Source: Zea mays (taxonomy: Eukaryota; Streptophyta; Magnoliopsida; Poales; Poaceae). Taken from it: DNA of 64,000 bases. Made by a program: the position numbers and the translations under genes. Location of the stretch: contig NC_050100.1 of assembly GCF_902167145.1 (NCBI RefSeq), forward strand, positions 188,783,439-188,847,438, in the 5' to 3' direction. The number at the start of each line of letters is the position of its first letter. Within the stretch, counting starts at the first letter, position 1. Below the pieces are notes generated by a model. It was not told the origin of the DNA. It ran no database searches and was given only the letters and a program-made list of their open reading frames with translations. Positions 1-11,481 of the stretch are shown piece after piece.

Positions 1-667
1 ATCCCTTGGTAGATGGGTAACATAACTTGTGGGTACAGGGTACAACCTCTGCAGAGTGTAAAACTGGTATACTAGCCGAGCTCACGGTCATGAGCAGCTC
101 AGGACTCTCGCATGATTAATTTATGGAACTTAAATTCAATTTGTCATTTGCATTGCATGAGATTATTTATTAATTTTGTTCTATTATTCTTATTATGGTT
201 TGGTATTTACTTACATTTAGTAACTGCTAATAATACTTGACCAACTTATTAAAAGCAATGCTCAGCTTTAACCCCTATTGTTGATCAGCATTACACATCA
301 CATGAACTCCCACCTTTGGTGAGTTCATGCACACTGGTTTCCCCACAACTTGTTGAGCTATGATCATGTGTGAGCTCACCCTTACTGTCTCACACCCCCC
401 ACAAGAGAATAATAGGTGGTTCAGGAGGAGCCACACAACGAGGAGTTTGATATGATATAGGTGGCGTCTCCAGTTGACTTTATGGCGCCAAGGATGGACT
501 TAGTTCGATCTATATTTATCTTTTATTTTGTAAGACTTCCGCTATGTAATAAGTACTCTGATTATATTGTGCCATTTATCTCTATACACTCTGTTATTAT
601 ATATGTTTTCTTCTTTGGCGCATGTATGAGATGCACCCGGCTTTGTCCCTTAAAATCGGGTGTGACA
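1..667 (+). repeat. 3' part of a long gypsy-type LTR (family S), left edge
   Basis: This is the terminal part of the same LTR family as the solo LTRs at 13933-18889, 30986-34602 and 44705-61590. Shared stretches include the one around 'ggtcatgagcagctcagg' and the terminal block 'ccggctttgtccctt...gggtgtgaca'. It ends with TGTGACA at 667 and is followed directly by a piece of hAT transposase, so it was inserted into that gene; the target-site duplication would be TTTGG (668-672), whose partner lies outside the window. Whether it is a solo LTR or one end of a full element cannot be told. The ORF near 461-778 lies in the LTR and has no recognisable product. Confidence 0.85.
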
Positions 668-709
668 TTTGGTTATGAACAAATCGTGATGATCTTCCAT
701 AAGGCTTAT
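668..709 (-). pseudogene. hAT transposase, displaced coding fragment
   Basis: Read on the minus strand, these 42 bases continue, in frame, the transposase reading frame that stops at 8231 on the far side of the Tat element. The residues just after the junction (K-P-Y-G-R-S) are of the type that follows in TTF/DUF4371 hAT-like proteins. The fragment is then cut by the LTR ending at 667. The rest of the C-terminus, including any hAT dimerisation region, must lie left of the window. Confidence 0.75.
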
Positions 710-1400
710 TGTTGGGGACTTGCTCTCAAATGCTATAAATTGAGAACAAGGCAACACCAAAAACAAGTTATTTGTTAATGCCCTTCGTCCTTCGAAGCAT
801 TATTTCCTCATGGATATAATGATCTTCGGACGAAGGTCATGAAGGACATACCTTCATCATTGCAGCATATGATAATAAAAGGAGAATCATATGAAATATA
901 AAAAATAACATAAAAAAATATGTAACATTATTAATTCATTCCTATTTTATTATCATGAAAAAATATAAATGATATTAAGTTACAAATGTACCTTCGGCTT
1001 GATGGAAAGTAAAAGTACAAGTGTGATGGACGAGCAAATACAAGTCAGCGTGAACAGTACGGGGGTACTGTTCACCTATTTATAGGCACAGGACACAGCC
1101 TGTGAGAAATTACATCCATGCCCTTTACATTTATCATTAACTTATGTACAATTCTATGAGGACTAAATAGCCTTTTCCTCTTTAAGTCGGTTCCTTTCTC
1201 TGCCATTTGACCGAAGCTCTTTTACACATAGCTTCGGGATTGACTCGACCTTCGTTCCGATCGTCCTTCGTCCCGATCATGCTTTCCATATTATATATGC
1301 TTTTGACCCAAGTCCGAAGGTACCTGTTTACATGTTATACTTGAGAAAATATTGTTAAATCATATTTTTGAGGACCTTTGGAGGACGAAGGCCCCCAACA
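710..1400 (-). repeat. 3' LTR of the Tat element
   Basis: This 691-bp repeat has the same length as its partner at 7540-8230. It carries a minus-strand TATAAATA box (complement of 1077-1084). The bases beside it, 1401 onward (gtagcccctcgc), read on the minus strand as a G-rich tract consistent with a polypurine tract. Confidence 0.93.
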
Positions 1401-1557
1401 GTAGCCCCTCGCAATATTAATTTGTTTTAGAATAATAAATTCAGATTGCGATATGGACGAAGGCCTTAAGCCGAAGGTCCGAAAAAACACCTTCCCTTTG
1501 CTAGAATAGCAACAGTCAATGACAGACAGGGCCCTCCAACTTGGAGCGCGCTGAGCG

Positions 1558-1565
1558 TATAAATA
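1558..1565 (+). promoter_or_regulatory. TATA box of the antisense gene
   Basis: TATAAATA lies about 150 bp upstream of the ATG at 1715, on the strand opposite to the LTR promoter. The related element Y has the same octamer at 43095-43102, about 130 bp before its start codon. This suggests the antisense gene has its own promoter; transcription itself is not shown here. Confidence 0.65.
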
Positions 1566-1714
1566 GGATCTCACACCGCCTGCATTTGATACACTGTTTG
1601 TGCCATTTGCCTTGTTTTCTCGATTTGCTAACTTGTGCTTACTAGCCAGTTGATAGCTCTCTAGCTTTTTATCTTCGGTTTAAAGGACACGTTTTCATCA
1701 GTTCTGAAGATAAG

Positions 1715-4700
1715 ATGTCTCAAGACAAGAAGACAGTTGCTGAGACGAAGTTGACCGAAGAGGAGAAGCTTATTGAGGCGCAGACTGCTGGATTTATTGC
1801 GTCAATGGCGAAGACAAATACAGAGAAGATTACTAAAGAAATTCTGGAAGGCTTGTCTGAAGACACTGATGATAGTGACAGCTATGATTTGGAGAGTGGG
1901 GGCGAAGACTCTGAAGACCGACCGTGGCGAGCAAGTCACGCAGTCTTTGGGAAATCGTCTATCAAACAAAGTCATCTTGATAATATGAGGGGAAGGTATT
2001 TTTGAGATATGTCTATTGTGAGGGCTGATGCAGACAGAGCCGTTCCTGCTCCGGAAGAGAATGAAGTTGTAATCTACCGAAGCTTCTTCAAAGCTGGGCT
2101 TTGGTTTCCGCTGAGCAGATTTGTTGTTGAAGTTTTGAAGACGTACCGGATTTTTCTTCATCAGCTTACTCCCGAAGCAATTATTAGAATGGGGATCTTT
2201 GTTTGGGCTGTGAGGAGTCAGGGAGTAGAGCCCAGTGCAAAATGCTTCTGCAGCATACACGAACTGTCTTATGAGATGAAGGCCACTGGCAAAGAGCAGT
2301 ATCATAACAATTTTGGTTGTTATGGCTTCGTTGCTCGCTCTGGGTCAAGCTACCCAGTACCAACGTTTCGGAAGAGGTGGCCCGGGACCTGGATGGAAGA
2401 GTGGTTCTATGTAAAAAATGATTTAAAGGCGAGAGAAGATATTAAAGAGATCATCATTCGCCCCATCTGGTCCCGCTTCGGCCTCCGGAAGCCGAAGGTA
2501 GAGATTGACGAGGCGGCCGAAGCCTGCAGAAGGGCCTTTGGTACTGTTTGCTTTTTTATTGGTACGAGAGATTTGGTCCAAGAACATATAGCTTTCAGAG
2601 TATGGCCACTTGTAGAGAGCTGGGAAATGCCGAAGGAAACCATCACCAAGTCTAACGAAGGTGAACTGGTCCGGCTGAAGTATACCTTCAGATATGGGGA
2701 AAAATTCGATGAACCAAACGATGACTGGTTGAAATGCATCGAAGCCACAAGTGATGAACTGCTTGGATCATACTCCAAGGCAGAAGATAATGCTCTATCT
2801 ATAGCCTTCGGAGGTCGGGGAAAAAAGAGATTGAATAGAGTTTTTGATGCTATCAGTTTTGTTTACCCCGATTACAGCTACCCGCTGCGGGGACGAAGAA
2901 AGAAGAGAAAAGTTGCTACTTCACCCAAGATTGCTGTTTCGGCCAAACTAGATGATCCTGCGCCGAAGAGCAAAAAATTGAAAGTCCTTACGCACCGGCC
3001 GCGTTACATTGAACCGGACGCGGTGCCCGAGTTTGGCGGAGAGAGTTCTTCGGCTGCTGAACCAAAGGAGCCGATCCCTCCTATGCAGAAAACTGAAGAA
3101 CCGGCTAACACGATGAAGGCACCCTCAGTCAAGCAGGCTGAGGCAAAGGCTGAAGAGCCAAACACTGAAGGTACAAAGATGTTACAAATTTTAAGCCCTT
3201 CGGCGGGAGTAACAGTGCCGAAGACACAAAAAGGTCTTGTGGTAACTCCGAAAAGAAGAAGGATGGCTAGTGTACTAGATGTACTGGAGACAATAAAGGC
3301 TTCAAGCTCTACTCCAGAGAAAGCTGCCAAGGCTTCAACACTGCAAATTGAAACCGAAACAAAACTGACCGAAGCCGAAGCTACAACTAGTGTCGAAGCT
3401 GAGCCCTTAGAGCCTGTCAAGGAGAAACCCTTGGAAACTAGAGAAACTATAGAACAGATTTTGCGTGGAAAAACTACTGTTCCTACTCCCGAAGCACCTT
3501 CAGAAGACCTTGATTATATTATTCGTCATGCTTCGGGAAAAAGATTTTCTGAAGTAGAAATTTCTGAAGCTAAACACTATGCCCGAGAACTAAAGTACCC
3601 GAAAGGGGCCTTAATGTTTAATGGTACAGATGAAGATGATTTATTGTATTGCCTCCCGGACAACAAAGAATTATCCGTCTATCGGGAGATGGCCCGAAGC
3701 ATGGGTTTCCCGAAGCTTGAAGCTGGACTCTGCGCCATGATGAAGGATGATCTTGCAGACAGCCTTGCTTACAACAGTCTAAAGGTAGAAAAAGTTGTGA
3801 ACTTCGAAATTTATGGATTCCATAATAGTCTTTTATCCTTATGTTAATTCATTTGTTCTTTCTTGTAGGGCTTAATACTCAGCAACGCTTTAATAGCACA
3901 AAAGAATGCTGAAGACGAGAGCTGCACTATTGCCCTCACCAACCTTCGAACAGAGGTTATTAGGCTGAGAAACGAAGCCACAGAAAAAGACAAAATTCTA
4001 CTCACATTGGTGGACAAAGTAAAGGAGGATGAAGCTAACTTCAAGGCTCAAACTGAAACTCAAAGGAATGAAATTGAAGACCTTCGAAAACAACTGGCTG
4101 AAGCCAACTTGAAGTGTTCTGTTGCTGAAGCTGATCGAGATGCTAGCGAATACTGGAAAAATCATCTAGAAAAAATAGTTGCAGAGCTTCACTCCTCCAA
4201 GGAAAGATGTTATGAAAAATCTGTGGAATGCGCGAGGAAAATAAAGACTAGCTTTGTCAATGTGGGCGCATACTCAAGCGAGGACAACTTCGTACAAGGC
4301 GACCCTGAGGGCCCAATTGAGTGGATTAGCAGCGAAGCCGAATCTTATGAAGAAATTTTGAGCGACCGCGGGGACGTCTGCGCGTTCTCTAGTGCGAGGG
4401 GAATTGCAGCTATTTTGGAGAAGTCAGGTTGTGAACACATTAAAACCTTGGCCCAGGCCGAAGCTGCCTTCTCCGTGGAAGTCACGAAGGACCCCTCGGC
4501 CGAAGCAAGCCTAATAGGCGGGAAATTTTTCACTGACATCTGGGACAATGGCGGCCGGGGGATGGCTCATGAAATAATGAAGCAAACTGAAAAAGATATT
4601 CACGACACTCGAGAGGCAGCAAAAGAGGTCGAAAGAGCAGCGGAACTCGAGAGACGGATAGGTATTAATGGCTTATCTTCGTCGTTTATTTTTCGTGACT

Positions 4701-4883
4701 TCAAACTAATTGATGTTTTCTACCGCAGCTGAACTGCCTCGTCCACCAGAGCCATTCGACCCATTGGCTAACCCAGAAACGAAGAAGGCAATAGAAGTCA
4801 TTAACATGGCCAAAGCTATTGTTGATGAGGTTGTTAACAAGCTACTTATCAAAGTTGCTGAAAAAGTCCTGAAGGAAGAATAG
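1715..4883 (+). pseudogene. Antisense gene of the Tat element ('putative gypsy type transposon' protein), three exons
   Basis: The gene reads opposite to gag. Proposed exons are 1715-3784, 3869-4661 and 4729-4883; both introns (84 and 67 bp) have GT...AG ends, and reading resumes in frame. The N-terminus is acidic (serine/aspartate/glutamate-rich). A conserved core follows (about 2060-2660: basic/aromatic, with motifs such as RFGLRKP and WPLVESWEMPKE) that I assign to the Pfam family 'Putative gypsy type transposon' (Transposase_28). Then come a Lys/Pro/Glu-rich linker, a second conserved block (about 3500-3780, with YCLPDNKE), and a long coiled coil in exon 2. An in-frame TGA at 2003-2005 (CGA in homologous copies) breaks this copy near residue 97; the rest of exon 1 is open. 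Function is unknown; such additional antisense ORFs are known from Tat elements of plants. Confidence 0.72.
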
Positions 4884-5429
4884 TAGCCTTTGTAAAAACA
4901 TTTCTAAAATATTAATGTAATATTTGCTGAATTGTCTGTAATATTCGATGTTTGTAACTTTGAATATGTAAATTATTTGTAATTCAGTTCTTTACGATGC
5001 ATGAAACTTTATGTACATACCTTTTTGAGCCTTCGGTGAAAAAACACCTTCCCTTCTTTTCATGCTTCGTGTAGAAAAACTTTTATATATCGTGAAAACT
5101 TCCATACTTCGTAAAGAATATCCAAGCTTCGTGAAAGCATTCTCCAAAGCTTCATAAAAACTTTTATATTTCCTTCTCTACATCGAAGCTGATGAAGCTG
5201 TACTTCTTCAAAACTTATTTTGTGCCTTAGCACAATTTCACTTTTTCGAAGCATTCTCTGAAGACCAATATTGTATCCCCTTCTTGTGCCACATGCAATA
5301 TGATGTATGATGTTATGTTATGCGAAATGATGTGATGATGTTATGTTATGCAAAATGATGCTTATGCCGAAGACACACATTCACATCTCCATAATGAAAT
5401 ACACAATCTCTTTGCCGCTTATTTTTCGG
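4884..5429. other. A/T-rich spacer after the antisense gene
   Basis: No gene is seen. The stretch follows the stop codon of the antisense gene and contains repeated short motifs such as 'cttcgtgaaa' and 'gatgatgttatg'. It probably holds the 3' end of the antisense transcript, but no clear polyadenylation signal stands out. Confidence 0.4.
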
Positions 5430-5790
5430 CTTCACCGCTTATTTTTCGGTGTATCAGCGTTGACTTTTCGCTGTAAGTTTTGCATCCCCTTAGGAACGTC
5501 TTTTGAACTTCTTCGCCTTCTATTTCGGCGGTATTCGCGTTGACTTTTCGCGCTTTGCCTAATATTTCGGCGGTATCAGCGTTGACTTTTCGCTGTAAGC
5601 TCTGCATTCCCTTGGGAACGACTTTTGAGCAGAAAACTTACGCTGCGTTCCCTTAGGAACGACTTTTTGTAGCTTCGGCAAACTTACGCTGCGTTCCCTT
5701 AGGAACGACTTTTTGTAGCTTCGATGAGACTTGCAATGCGATTTTTAGCTCTGCATTCCCTTAGGAACGACTTTTGAGCTTCAGCCATTT
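5430..5790. repeat. Imperfect tandem repeat, about 60-120 bp period, in the Tat internal region
   Basis: The block repeats 'gcatccccttaggaacgactt' and variants, alternating with 'ttcggcggtatcagcgttgac'. At least five copies of the CCYTWGGAACGACTTTT core are visible (near 5486, 5610, 5655, 5695, 5757). The same core recurs in element X at 40610-40890 at the equivalent place between the antisense gene and gag, so the array is a conserved part of the element rather than a chance expansion. Confidence 0.75.
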
Positions 5791-5881
5791 TTGAAGCTTC
5801 GTGAATCTGTGAAGAAGGTATATTCCACTATGGCAATAACGAAGCTACTACAAGAAAATGAAAACGGCAAGAAAGCTAGGT

Positions 5882-7480
5882 TTACAATAATTGTTCCTTA
5901 TTAAAGAAGAAAATGACAATGGATATAAAAACTGTTTTAGGGGTAGGATATCTCTCAGTAGATGTGCTTCGACTCTGGCACAGTATTGTTGACTGTGCGA
6001 GCTTCGGACTCCTCCCTGAAGTCTCGCTGCTGATGAGTTTGTTGACTCCCTTCTGGCTGCTGGCCTCGTAAATATGCAGGTTGTAGTGGTGGCGGAGGTG
6101 GAGGCTGTGGCAAGATGCATGTGGCTGGCTTGCCGAAGCAACAGAAGCTGCAGGATGGTTGCCCACATACTCTGGTATGTAGGGTGAGTGATACGAAGCA
6201 GTGTGCATGACTTGCTTCGGCTGGTTCTGTTGAGCTGCAGCTTCTGCTATTTCCTTTTGTTTCTGAATGGTAACATGGCACATCCTTGTAGTATGGCCCT
6301 TGTCCTCACCACAGAATAAGCAGTAAATTTTTCTAGGCTGATCCCCAAACCTTCCTCCGAAGCCCCTAGCGCCTCTGCCTCTTGGAGCTGACGGCCGGAA
6401 AGAGCTTTGCTGCTGCCCCGAAGCTTGCGAGGAATGTTGTGGCCTCTGTTGCTGACCTCTGTCATCACCCTGAGTAGAGTTATGAATTGACCTGACGTGC
6501 TTTGGGTGGATTCTTCCTCCGAAGCCCCTGGTCATATCAGAGAACATGTATGCTTCCTCCCTTCTTTGGCGGAAGTCGTTGTCGGCCCGGATGTACTCAT
6601 CCATTTTCTGGAGCAGCTTCTCCAGAGTTTGTGGGGGCTTCCTTGCGAAATACTGAGCCGTAGGTCCTGGCCGAAGGCCCTTAATCATGGCCTCAATGAC
6701 GATTTCATTGGGCACTGTGGGTGCTTGTGCCCTCAATCGCAAGAACCTTCGGACATACGCCTAGAGGTACTCTTCGTGGTCTTGCGTGCACTGGAACAAA
6801 GCTTGAGCAGTAATCGGCTTCGTCTGAAACCCTTGGAAACTGGTGATCAGCATGTCCTTGAGCTTCTGCTATGATGTGATTGTTCCTGGCCGAAGAGAGG
6901 AGTACCAGGTTTGTGCAACATTCTTGACTGCCATGACGAAAGATTTTGCCATGACTGCAGTATTGCCCCCATATGAGGATATGGTTGCTTCGTAGCTCAT
7001 CAGAAACTGCTTCGGATCTGAATGCCCATCATACATGGGGAGCTGGGGTGGCTTGTAAGATGGGGGCTATGGTGTGGCCTGCAGTTCTGCTGATAGAGGA
7101 GAAGCATCACCAAAAGCAAAATTTCCATGATGGAAATCATCATACCATCCATCTTCGTTGAAGAAGCCTTCTTGATGAAGCTCCCTGTGTTGGGGCCTTC
7201 ATTCTTGTTCATCTTGAGCCAGATGGCGTACTTCTTAAGTGGCTTCGTCAATCTGCCTTTGAAGGTCGGCTAATCGAGCCATCTTCTCCTTCTTCCTTTG
7301 TACTTGTTGATGAAGCATCTCCATGTTTCTGATTTCTTGATCCAACTCGTCCTCCTGGGGTGTTGGACTAGTGGCCTTCCTCTTCTAGCTTCGGGCCTCT
7401 CGAAGAGAAAGGGTCTCCTGGTTTGGGTCTAGTGGCTGCAGAGCGGCAGTTCCTGTCGCTGAAGCTTTCTTCGGTGGCAT
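5882..7480 (-). pseudogene. gag: gag of the Tat element
   Basis: The ATG at 7480 (minus) starts a frame interrupted by stops near 7390, 7225 and 7200 and by TAG codons near 7070, 6870 and 6760. The last three replace positions where element X or family logic suggests tryptophan or glutamine. The retrotransposon-gag domain lies about 7050-6560 (motifs MYDGHSDPKQF, TWYSSLRPG, EYIRADNDFRQRREEA). An Arg/Gly/Gln-rich linker and one zinc knuckle (CX2CX4HX4C, about 6325-6280) follow. The protein would package element RNA. The last 286 codons from 6742 are open. No pol follows. Confidence 0.8.
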
Positions 7481-7527
7481 GACGAAGGTCAGTGCTTGCC
7501 GAAGGTGGTCGAAAAGGATTCACCGGA

Positions 7528-7539
7528 GGTGGGCGCCAA
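7528..7539 (-). other. Primer-binding site of the Tat element
   Basis: On the minus strand TTGGCGCCCACC follows the 5' LTR immediately. This is the usual form of the Tat-lineage primer-binding site, and it fixes the transcription direction of the element as right to left. The exact tRNA was not checked. Confidence 0.7.
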
Positions 7540-8230
7540 TGTTGGGGACTTGCTCTCAAATGCTATAAATTGAGAACAAGGCAACACCAAAAACAAGTTA
7601 TTTGTTAATGCCCTTCGTCCTTCGAAGCATTATTTCCTCATGGATATAATGATCTTCGGACGAAGGTCATGAAGGACATACCTTCATCATTGCAGCATAT
7701 GATAATAAAAGGAGAATCATATGAAATATAAAAAATAACATGAACAATTATGTAACATTATTAATTCATTCCTATTTTATTATCATGGAAAAATATAAAT
7801 GATATTAAGTTACAAATGTACCTTCGGCTTGATGGAAAGTAAAAGTACAAGTGTGACGGACGAGCAAATACAAGTCAGCGTGAACAGTACAGGGGTACTG
7901 TTCACCTATTTATAGGCACAGGACACAGCCTGTGAGAAATTACATACATGCCCTTTACATTTATCATTAACTTATGTACAATTCTATGAGGACTAAATAG
8001 CCTTTTCCTCTTTAAGTCGGTTCCTTTCTCTGCCATTTGACCGAAGCTCTTTTACACATAGCTTCGGGATTGACTCGACCTTCGTTCCGATCGTCCTTCT
8101 TCCCGATCACGCTTTCCATATTATATATGCTTTTGACCCAAGTCTGAAGGTACCTGTTTACATGTTATACTTGGGAAAATATTGTTAAATCATATTTTTG
8201 AGGACCTTCGGAGGACGAAGGCCCCCAACA
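7540..8230 (-). repeat. 5' LTR of the Tat element
   Basis: This 691-bp copy is matched to 710-1400 with about 12 substitutions, counted by eye, and no length change. The minus-strand TATAAATA is at 7907-7914. Transcription would start toward gag. Confidence 0.93.
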
Positions 8231-10063
8231 ATTATAATTTCCATCTATAGAAGGAACTTGGATATCATGTTTGTTGCAAAATGAAGTGATTCTTTGAAGG
8301 AATTGATCCCAACCATCAAGCCTTAACTGTTGCATTCTTCTCTTTGCCACATTAACAAGTGAAATTGCATTGATAATATCTTGCTCTCTTCTTTGCAAAC
8401 ACACTGATAAATCATTTGTATATCCAAGAATAACAAACATTAAGTGTGCATAAAAAAAGTCAAATGACTCAAATGCTCCAAGCATAGAATGTATCCTTGT
8501 CCAATCACTTCTAATTGTAGTATCCTCTCCAAGAATCATGAGAACATCTCGGATTACAGGATACATAGTAATTGTGTTGCATATAGTTTTGTAATAAGAG
8601 CCCCATCGAGTCTCACCAGGCCTAGGCAACCGCATCTCTTGATTCAATCCTCTCCCAGTTTCAAGTTCACCACATTCAAGTGATTTCATGAGATTCTCAA
8701 GTCCAGCATCTCGAAGCATACTGTGACACTTACAAGAAACTCCAACGATATTCAATAAGAGAGTTACTTGATCAAAAAACCACACACAATCATTATTTCC
8801 CTTGGCAACAACAACAAGAACTAGTTGGAGTTGATGTGCAAAACAATGGATATAATAAGCAGAAGGTGACTCTTGCATGATCAATGTTTTCAATCCTTTA
8901 ATATCACCTCTCATGTTGCTAGCCCCATCATAACCTTGTCCATGAATTTGTGTCAAAGTCAAGCCATGACTAACAAGTAAAGCTTCAATTGAATCCTTAA
9001 GTGATAAAGAGTTAGTATCATCTACATGAACAACTCCAATGAAGTGCTCACATGGCCTTCGTAATGCATCAACATAACGCAAGCAAAGAGCTAGTTGTTC
9101 TTTGTGTGATATGTCACTAGACTCGTCCGCTAAAATTGCCAATGGCTCTTCCCCAAGCTCTTCAATTATTTTATTTCTAGTTTCTATAGCGCAACACTGA
9201 ATAATCTTCTTTTGTATCTTTGGGCTAGTCAAAGTGCAATTACCTAGAGCGTTGTTAAGAACATACTTATTGACCTCTTCACTATTTACAGCAAGAAATT
9301 TCAAGATTTTAATAAAGTTTCCTCTATTGCTAGACTCTTCACTTTCATCATGTCCACGGAATGACAATCCTTGATGCAAAAGAAACTTCAAACATTTAAG
9401 TGAATATGTCAACCTTATCTTATAAAGATTGCGATCATCATCACTCCACTTCTCAATTTTATTATCAATTACTGCATTAGGATTTATAAAGCCAAGATAT
9501 TTCTCTTCGGCTGTCTTATGTGACATAGAACCCACATGTTTTAGAAGTGCTTCAGACCCTTTATTCCAATTATTCCAACCATCTGAAGTAAATGCAGAAG
9601 TCCCTTTGCCCTTATTTGCTTTACTTTTGAATAAGTAGCACATAAAGCAAAACGCATCATCTTTCTTGACACTATATTCAATCCAAGGAAAATTTTGAAA
9701 CCACACAAAATTAAAATGGTGATCTCTATCTCCAATTTTCCTATTTGGAAATTCATGTGCATATGGTTGAAATGGACCTCTAAGAATATATGCTCTTCGA
9801 ATTGCATCGTGATCATTAGTATGGTAACTTGCAATAGGTTGTCTTTCACCTAGATCATGTGGAAGACGACTGACATCTTAAAGTGTTGGCGGTGGCGGTG
9901 CAAATGACATTGGATTCACAATTTCTTCATTTATCCTTTCTTCCTCTTGTTCTTGAGGTGTCGACGCTTGAGTAACATCCGGAGATAATGAAGAAGCAAT
10001 AAACTTTTGTTTCTTTGCAGCATGATTACGAAAAAGAGAGGCAATATCACCCTACTTCTTCAT
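8231..10063 (-). pseudogene. hAT transposase, TTF-type zinc finger / DUF4371 protein
   Basis: Read from an ATG at 10063, the frame has a stop three codons in (TAG), then stays open to a TAA at about 9887-9889, then is open down to 8231, where the Tat element interrupts it; the longest open part starts at Met 9706. Order of features: basic N-terminus, a Ser/Pro/Glu-rich stretch, the TTF-type zinc-finger region (about 9720-9600: WFQNFPWIEYSVKKDDAF, then CFMCYLF), DUF4371 (about 9500-8900), the hAT RNase H-like signature (ADESSD near 9120; GQGYDGASNMRG near 8940; HCFAHQLQLVL near 8850). Such proteins are found in DNA transposons and domesticated relatives. The stops, the split gene and the nested insertions argue that this copy is dead. 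Confidence 0.85.
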
Positions 10064-10565
10064 ATTTTAGTCACTACAAAAATAATGGTAGTGAATCAAC
10101 AATCAATAAGACAAAAATCAACAGTAGGCCAGCAGGGACGCGATGTTCCTGCGCACCTCGGCACCTGTACGCGGGGAACTGGGGAAGGGCACCTTGCCGG
10201 GCTGCCGGCCGTGCTCCACGTGGACCACATCCTTCACCAATCACCAGCAGGCAACAACTCAGAGTACTAGCGCCTGACCTCTCGTCCAGCCGCGACTGCC
10301 AGGAACAGGCAGTGGCGAGCAGCCGCGCACTCGCCACTCCAGCCGCACACTCGCCAGGCGAACAGCCGCCAACGCCAGGTCGCACTCGCTAGGAAGCCAG
10401 GTCGCCAGCCGCCAGGAACAGCCGCGCACTCGTGGTTGTGGGAACTGGAAGCTGAACGATCGAGGAAGTTGGAACGGCCTTCGGCGGCCGAATGGGTGGG
10501 GTCCCTAGTGGGCGTGGCTTAGGGTGTGCCAGGGCCCACCCAGACCCCCTGTGGGTCCGCCACTG

Positions 10566-10873
10566 ATCTCTAGCACCTTCTCGTTACTGTTCCAATTGTC
10601 CTCTTGATAGTATATTCTGAAAAAAAAGAAAATAACCATTCTAAAAAAGGTGCATGCCTCTGGTCGACAAGTCAAACTTTGCTCATATATATAATACTAG
10701 TTAGTTAACAGTACATTACCATGGTGTCTATAAATTATATGAGTATAGTAGTGTGAATGTAAAGCTAACAACCAAGGTTCAAACCCTTATTTATGCATAA
10801 TTTTACTGTTTTTGCATTAAACGGGAAGGGGAAGACACGAGACGACCGTTGAAACCGGTGCTTTAATATAGTA
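10566..10873 (-). mobile_element. Fragment of a second Helitron (H2), 5'-terminal region
   Basis: Positions 10841-10873, read on the minus strand (TACTATATTAAAGCACC...), closely match the first 35 bases of Helitron H1. They therefore represent the 5' end of another Helitron whose first bases were separated from it by H1. The rest (10566-10825) is A/T-rich with no gene seen. The hAT element ends at 10565, so H2's other part, if kept, lies beyond it outside the window. Confidence 0.55.
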
Positions 10874-11286
10874 CTAGTCTAATACCCGTGCGTTGCGATG
10901 GTACTCAACTATATTTAATGGTATTGATTGGGTGACTAAGTGACACTTGAGAGTATTAATGGACTCTCCACATAAAATACTCATAATAAATGAATTTAAT
11001 GTCAAAGTGAACATATTGTTCATATATACTAACCAAAATCATCATTGAGATTCCATAGGTAACACATGCAAATTCATTTATGGTGATGATTTAACAATTT
11101 TCTCCAAATTTAGCAAGACATAGAAAAGCACAAGTATGCCAACAAGATCATTCCTGAAATATCAAATACAATAAGTTTATCCTCTAATGCTTAACATGCT
11201 TACTGAAATACATACTTGCTCTTGCCTTTAGAGTATCATATCAAACAATAAAAATATAACTACCTCTGCATGGATCAGAAACATAC

Positions 11287-11411
11287 GTTAAACCCAAGTA
11301 GTTCATTGACCCACTTGGCAATCTAGGGCTTCATCACGTCCAACTTGACCTTTGACGTATCCACCTACCAAGCACAAAATCATTGGATCAGAGGAAGCCC
11401 TTGCAGATAAC

Positions 11412-11481
<70 letters not shown>

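Larger units (their letters stand above)
710..8230 (-). mobile_element. Tat-lineage gypsy element without pol (cinful/zeon-like), complete
   Basis: Two 691-bp LTRs (TGTTGGGG...CCCCCAACA) bound 6.1 kb of internal sequence. A primer-binding site abuts the right-hand LTR on the minus strand, so the element reads right to left: 5' LTR 7540-8230, gag 7480-5882, no protease/RT/RNase H/integrase, a repeat-rich spacer, an antisense gene (1715-4883, plus strand), then the 3' LTR 710-1400. Size, LTR length and lack of pol match what I recall of maize Zeon-1, but the name is an inference. The flanks CTTAT (705-709) and ATTAT (8231-8235) fit a 5-bp duplication with one mismatch. It sits inside the hAT transposase gene. 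I count about 12 mismatches between the LTRs, a young insertion. Being pol-less it would need an autonomous partner. Confidence 0.88.
668..10565 (-). mobile_element. hAT element (TTF/DUF4371 type), 5' end at 10565, interrupted
   Basis: The minus-strand element starts with CAGTGGCGGACCC (complement of the bases ending at 10565), a terminal inverted repeat typical of plant hAT elements of this type. About 500 bp of leader follows (10064-10565, GC-rich, no convincing gene), then the transposase pseudogene. It is interrupted by the Tat element 710-8230 and by the LTR ending at 667. An 8-bp duplication would be ATCTCTAG (10566-10573), but the other end is outside the window, so it cannot be confirmed. 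Confidence 0.7.

Noticed and set aside
2407..3420. Minus-strand ORFs opposite the antisense gene of the first Tat element
   Set aside because: Serine-rich shadow frames of the well-supported plus-strand coding sequence.
6496..7161. Plus-strand ORFs at 6497-6874 and 6973-7161
   Set aside because: They are shadows of the minus-strand gag, which shows gag-domain motifs and a zinc knuckle.
10015..10392. ORFs on both strands upstream of the hAT transposase
   Set aside because: GC-rich leader of the hAT element. The frames are low in complexity and overlap the transposase start in the opposite direction.
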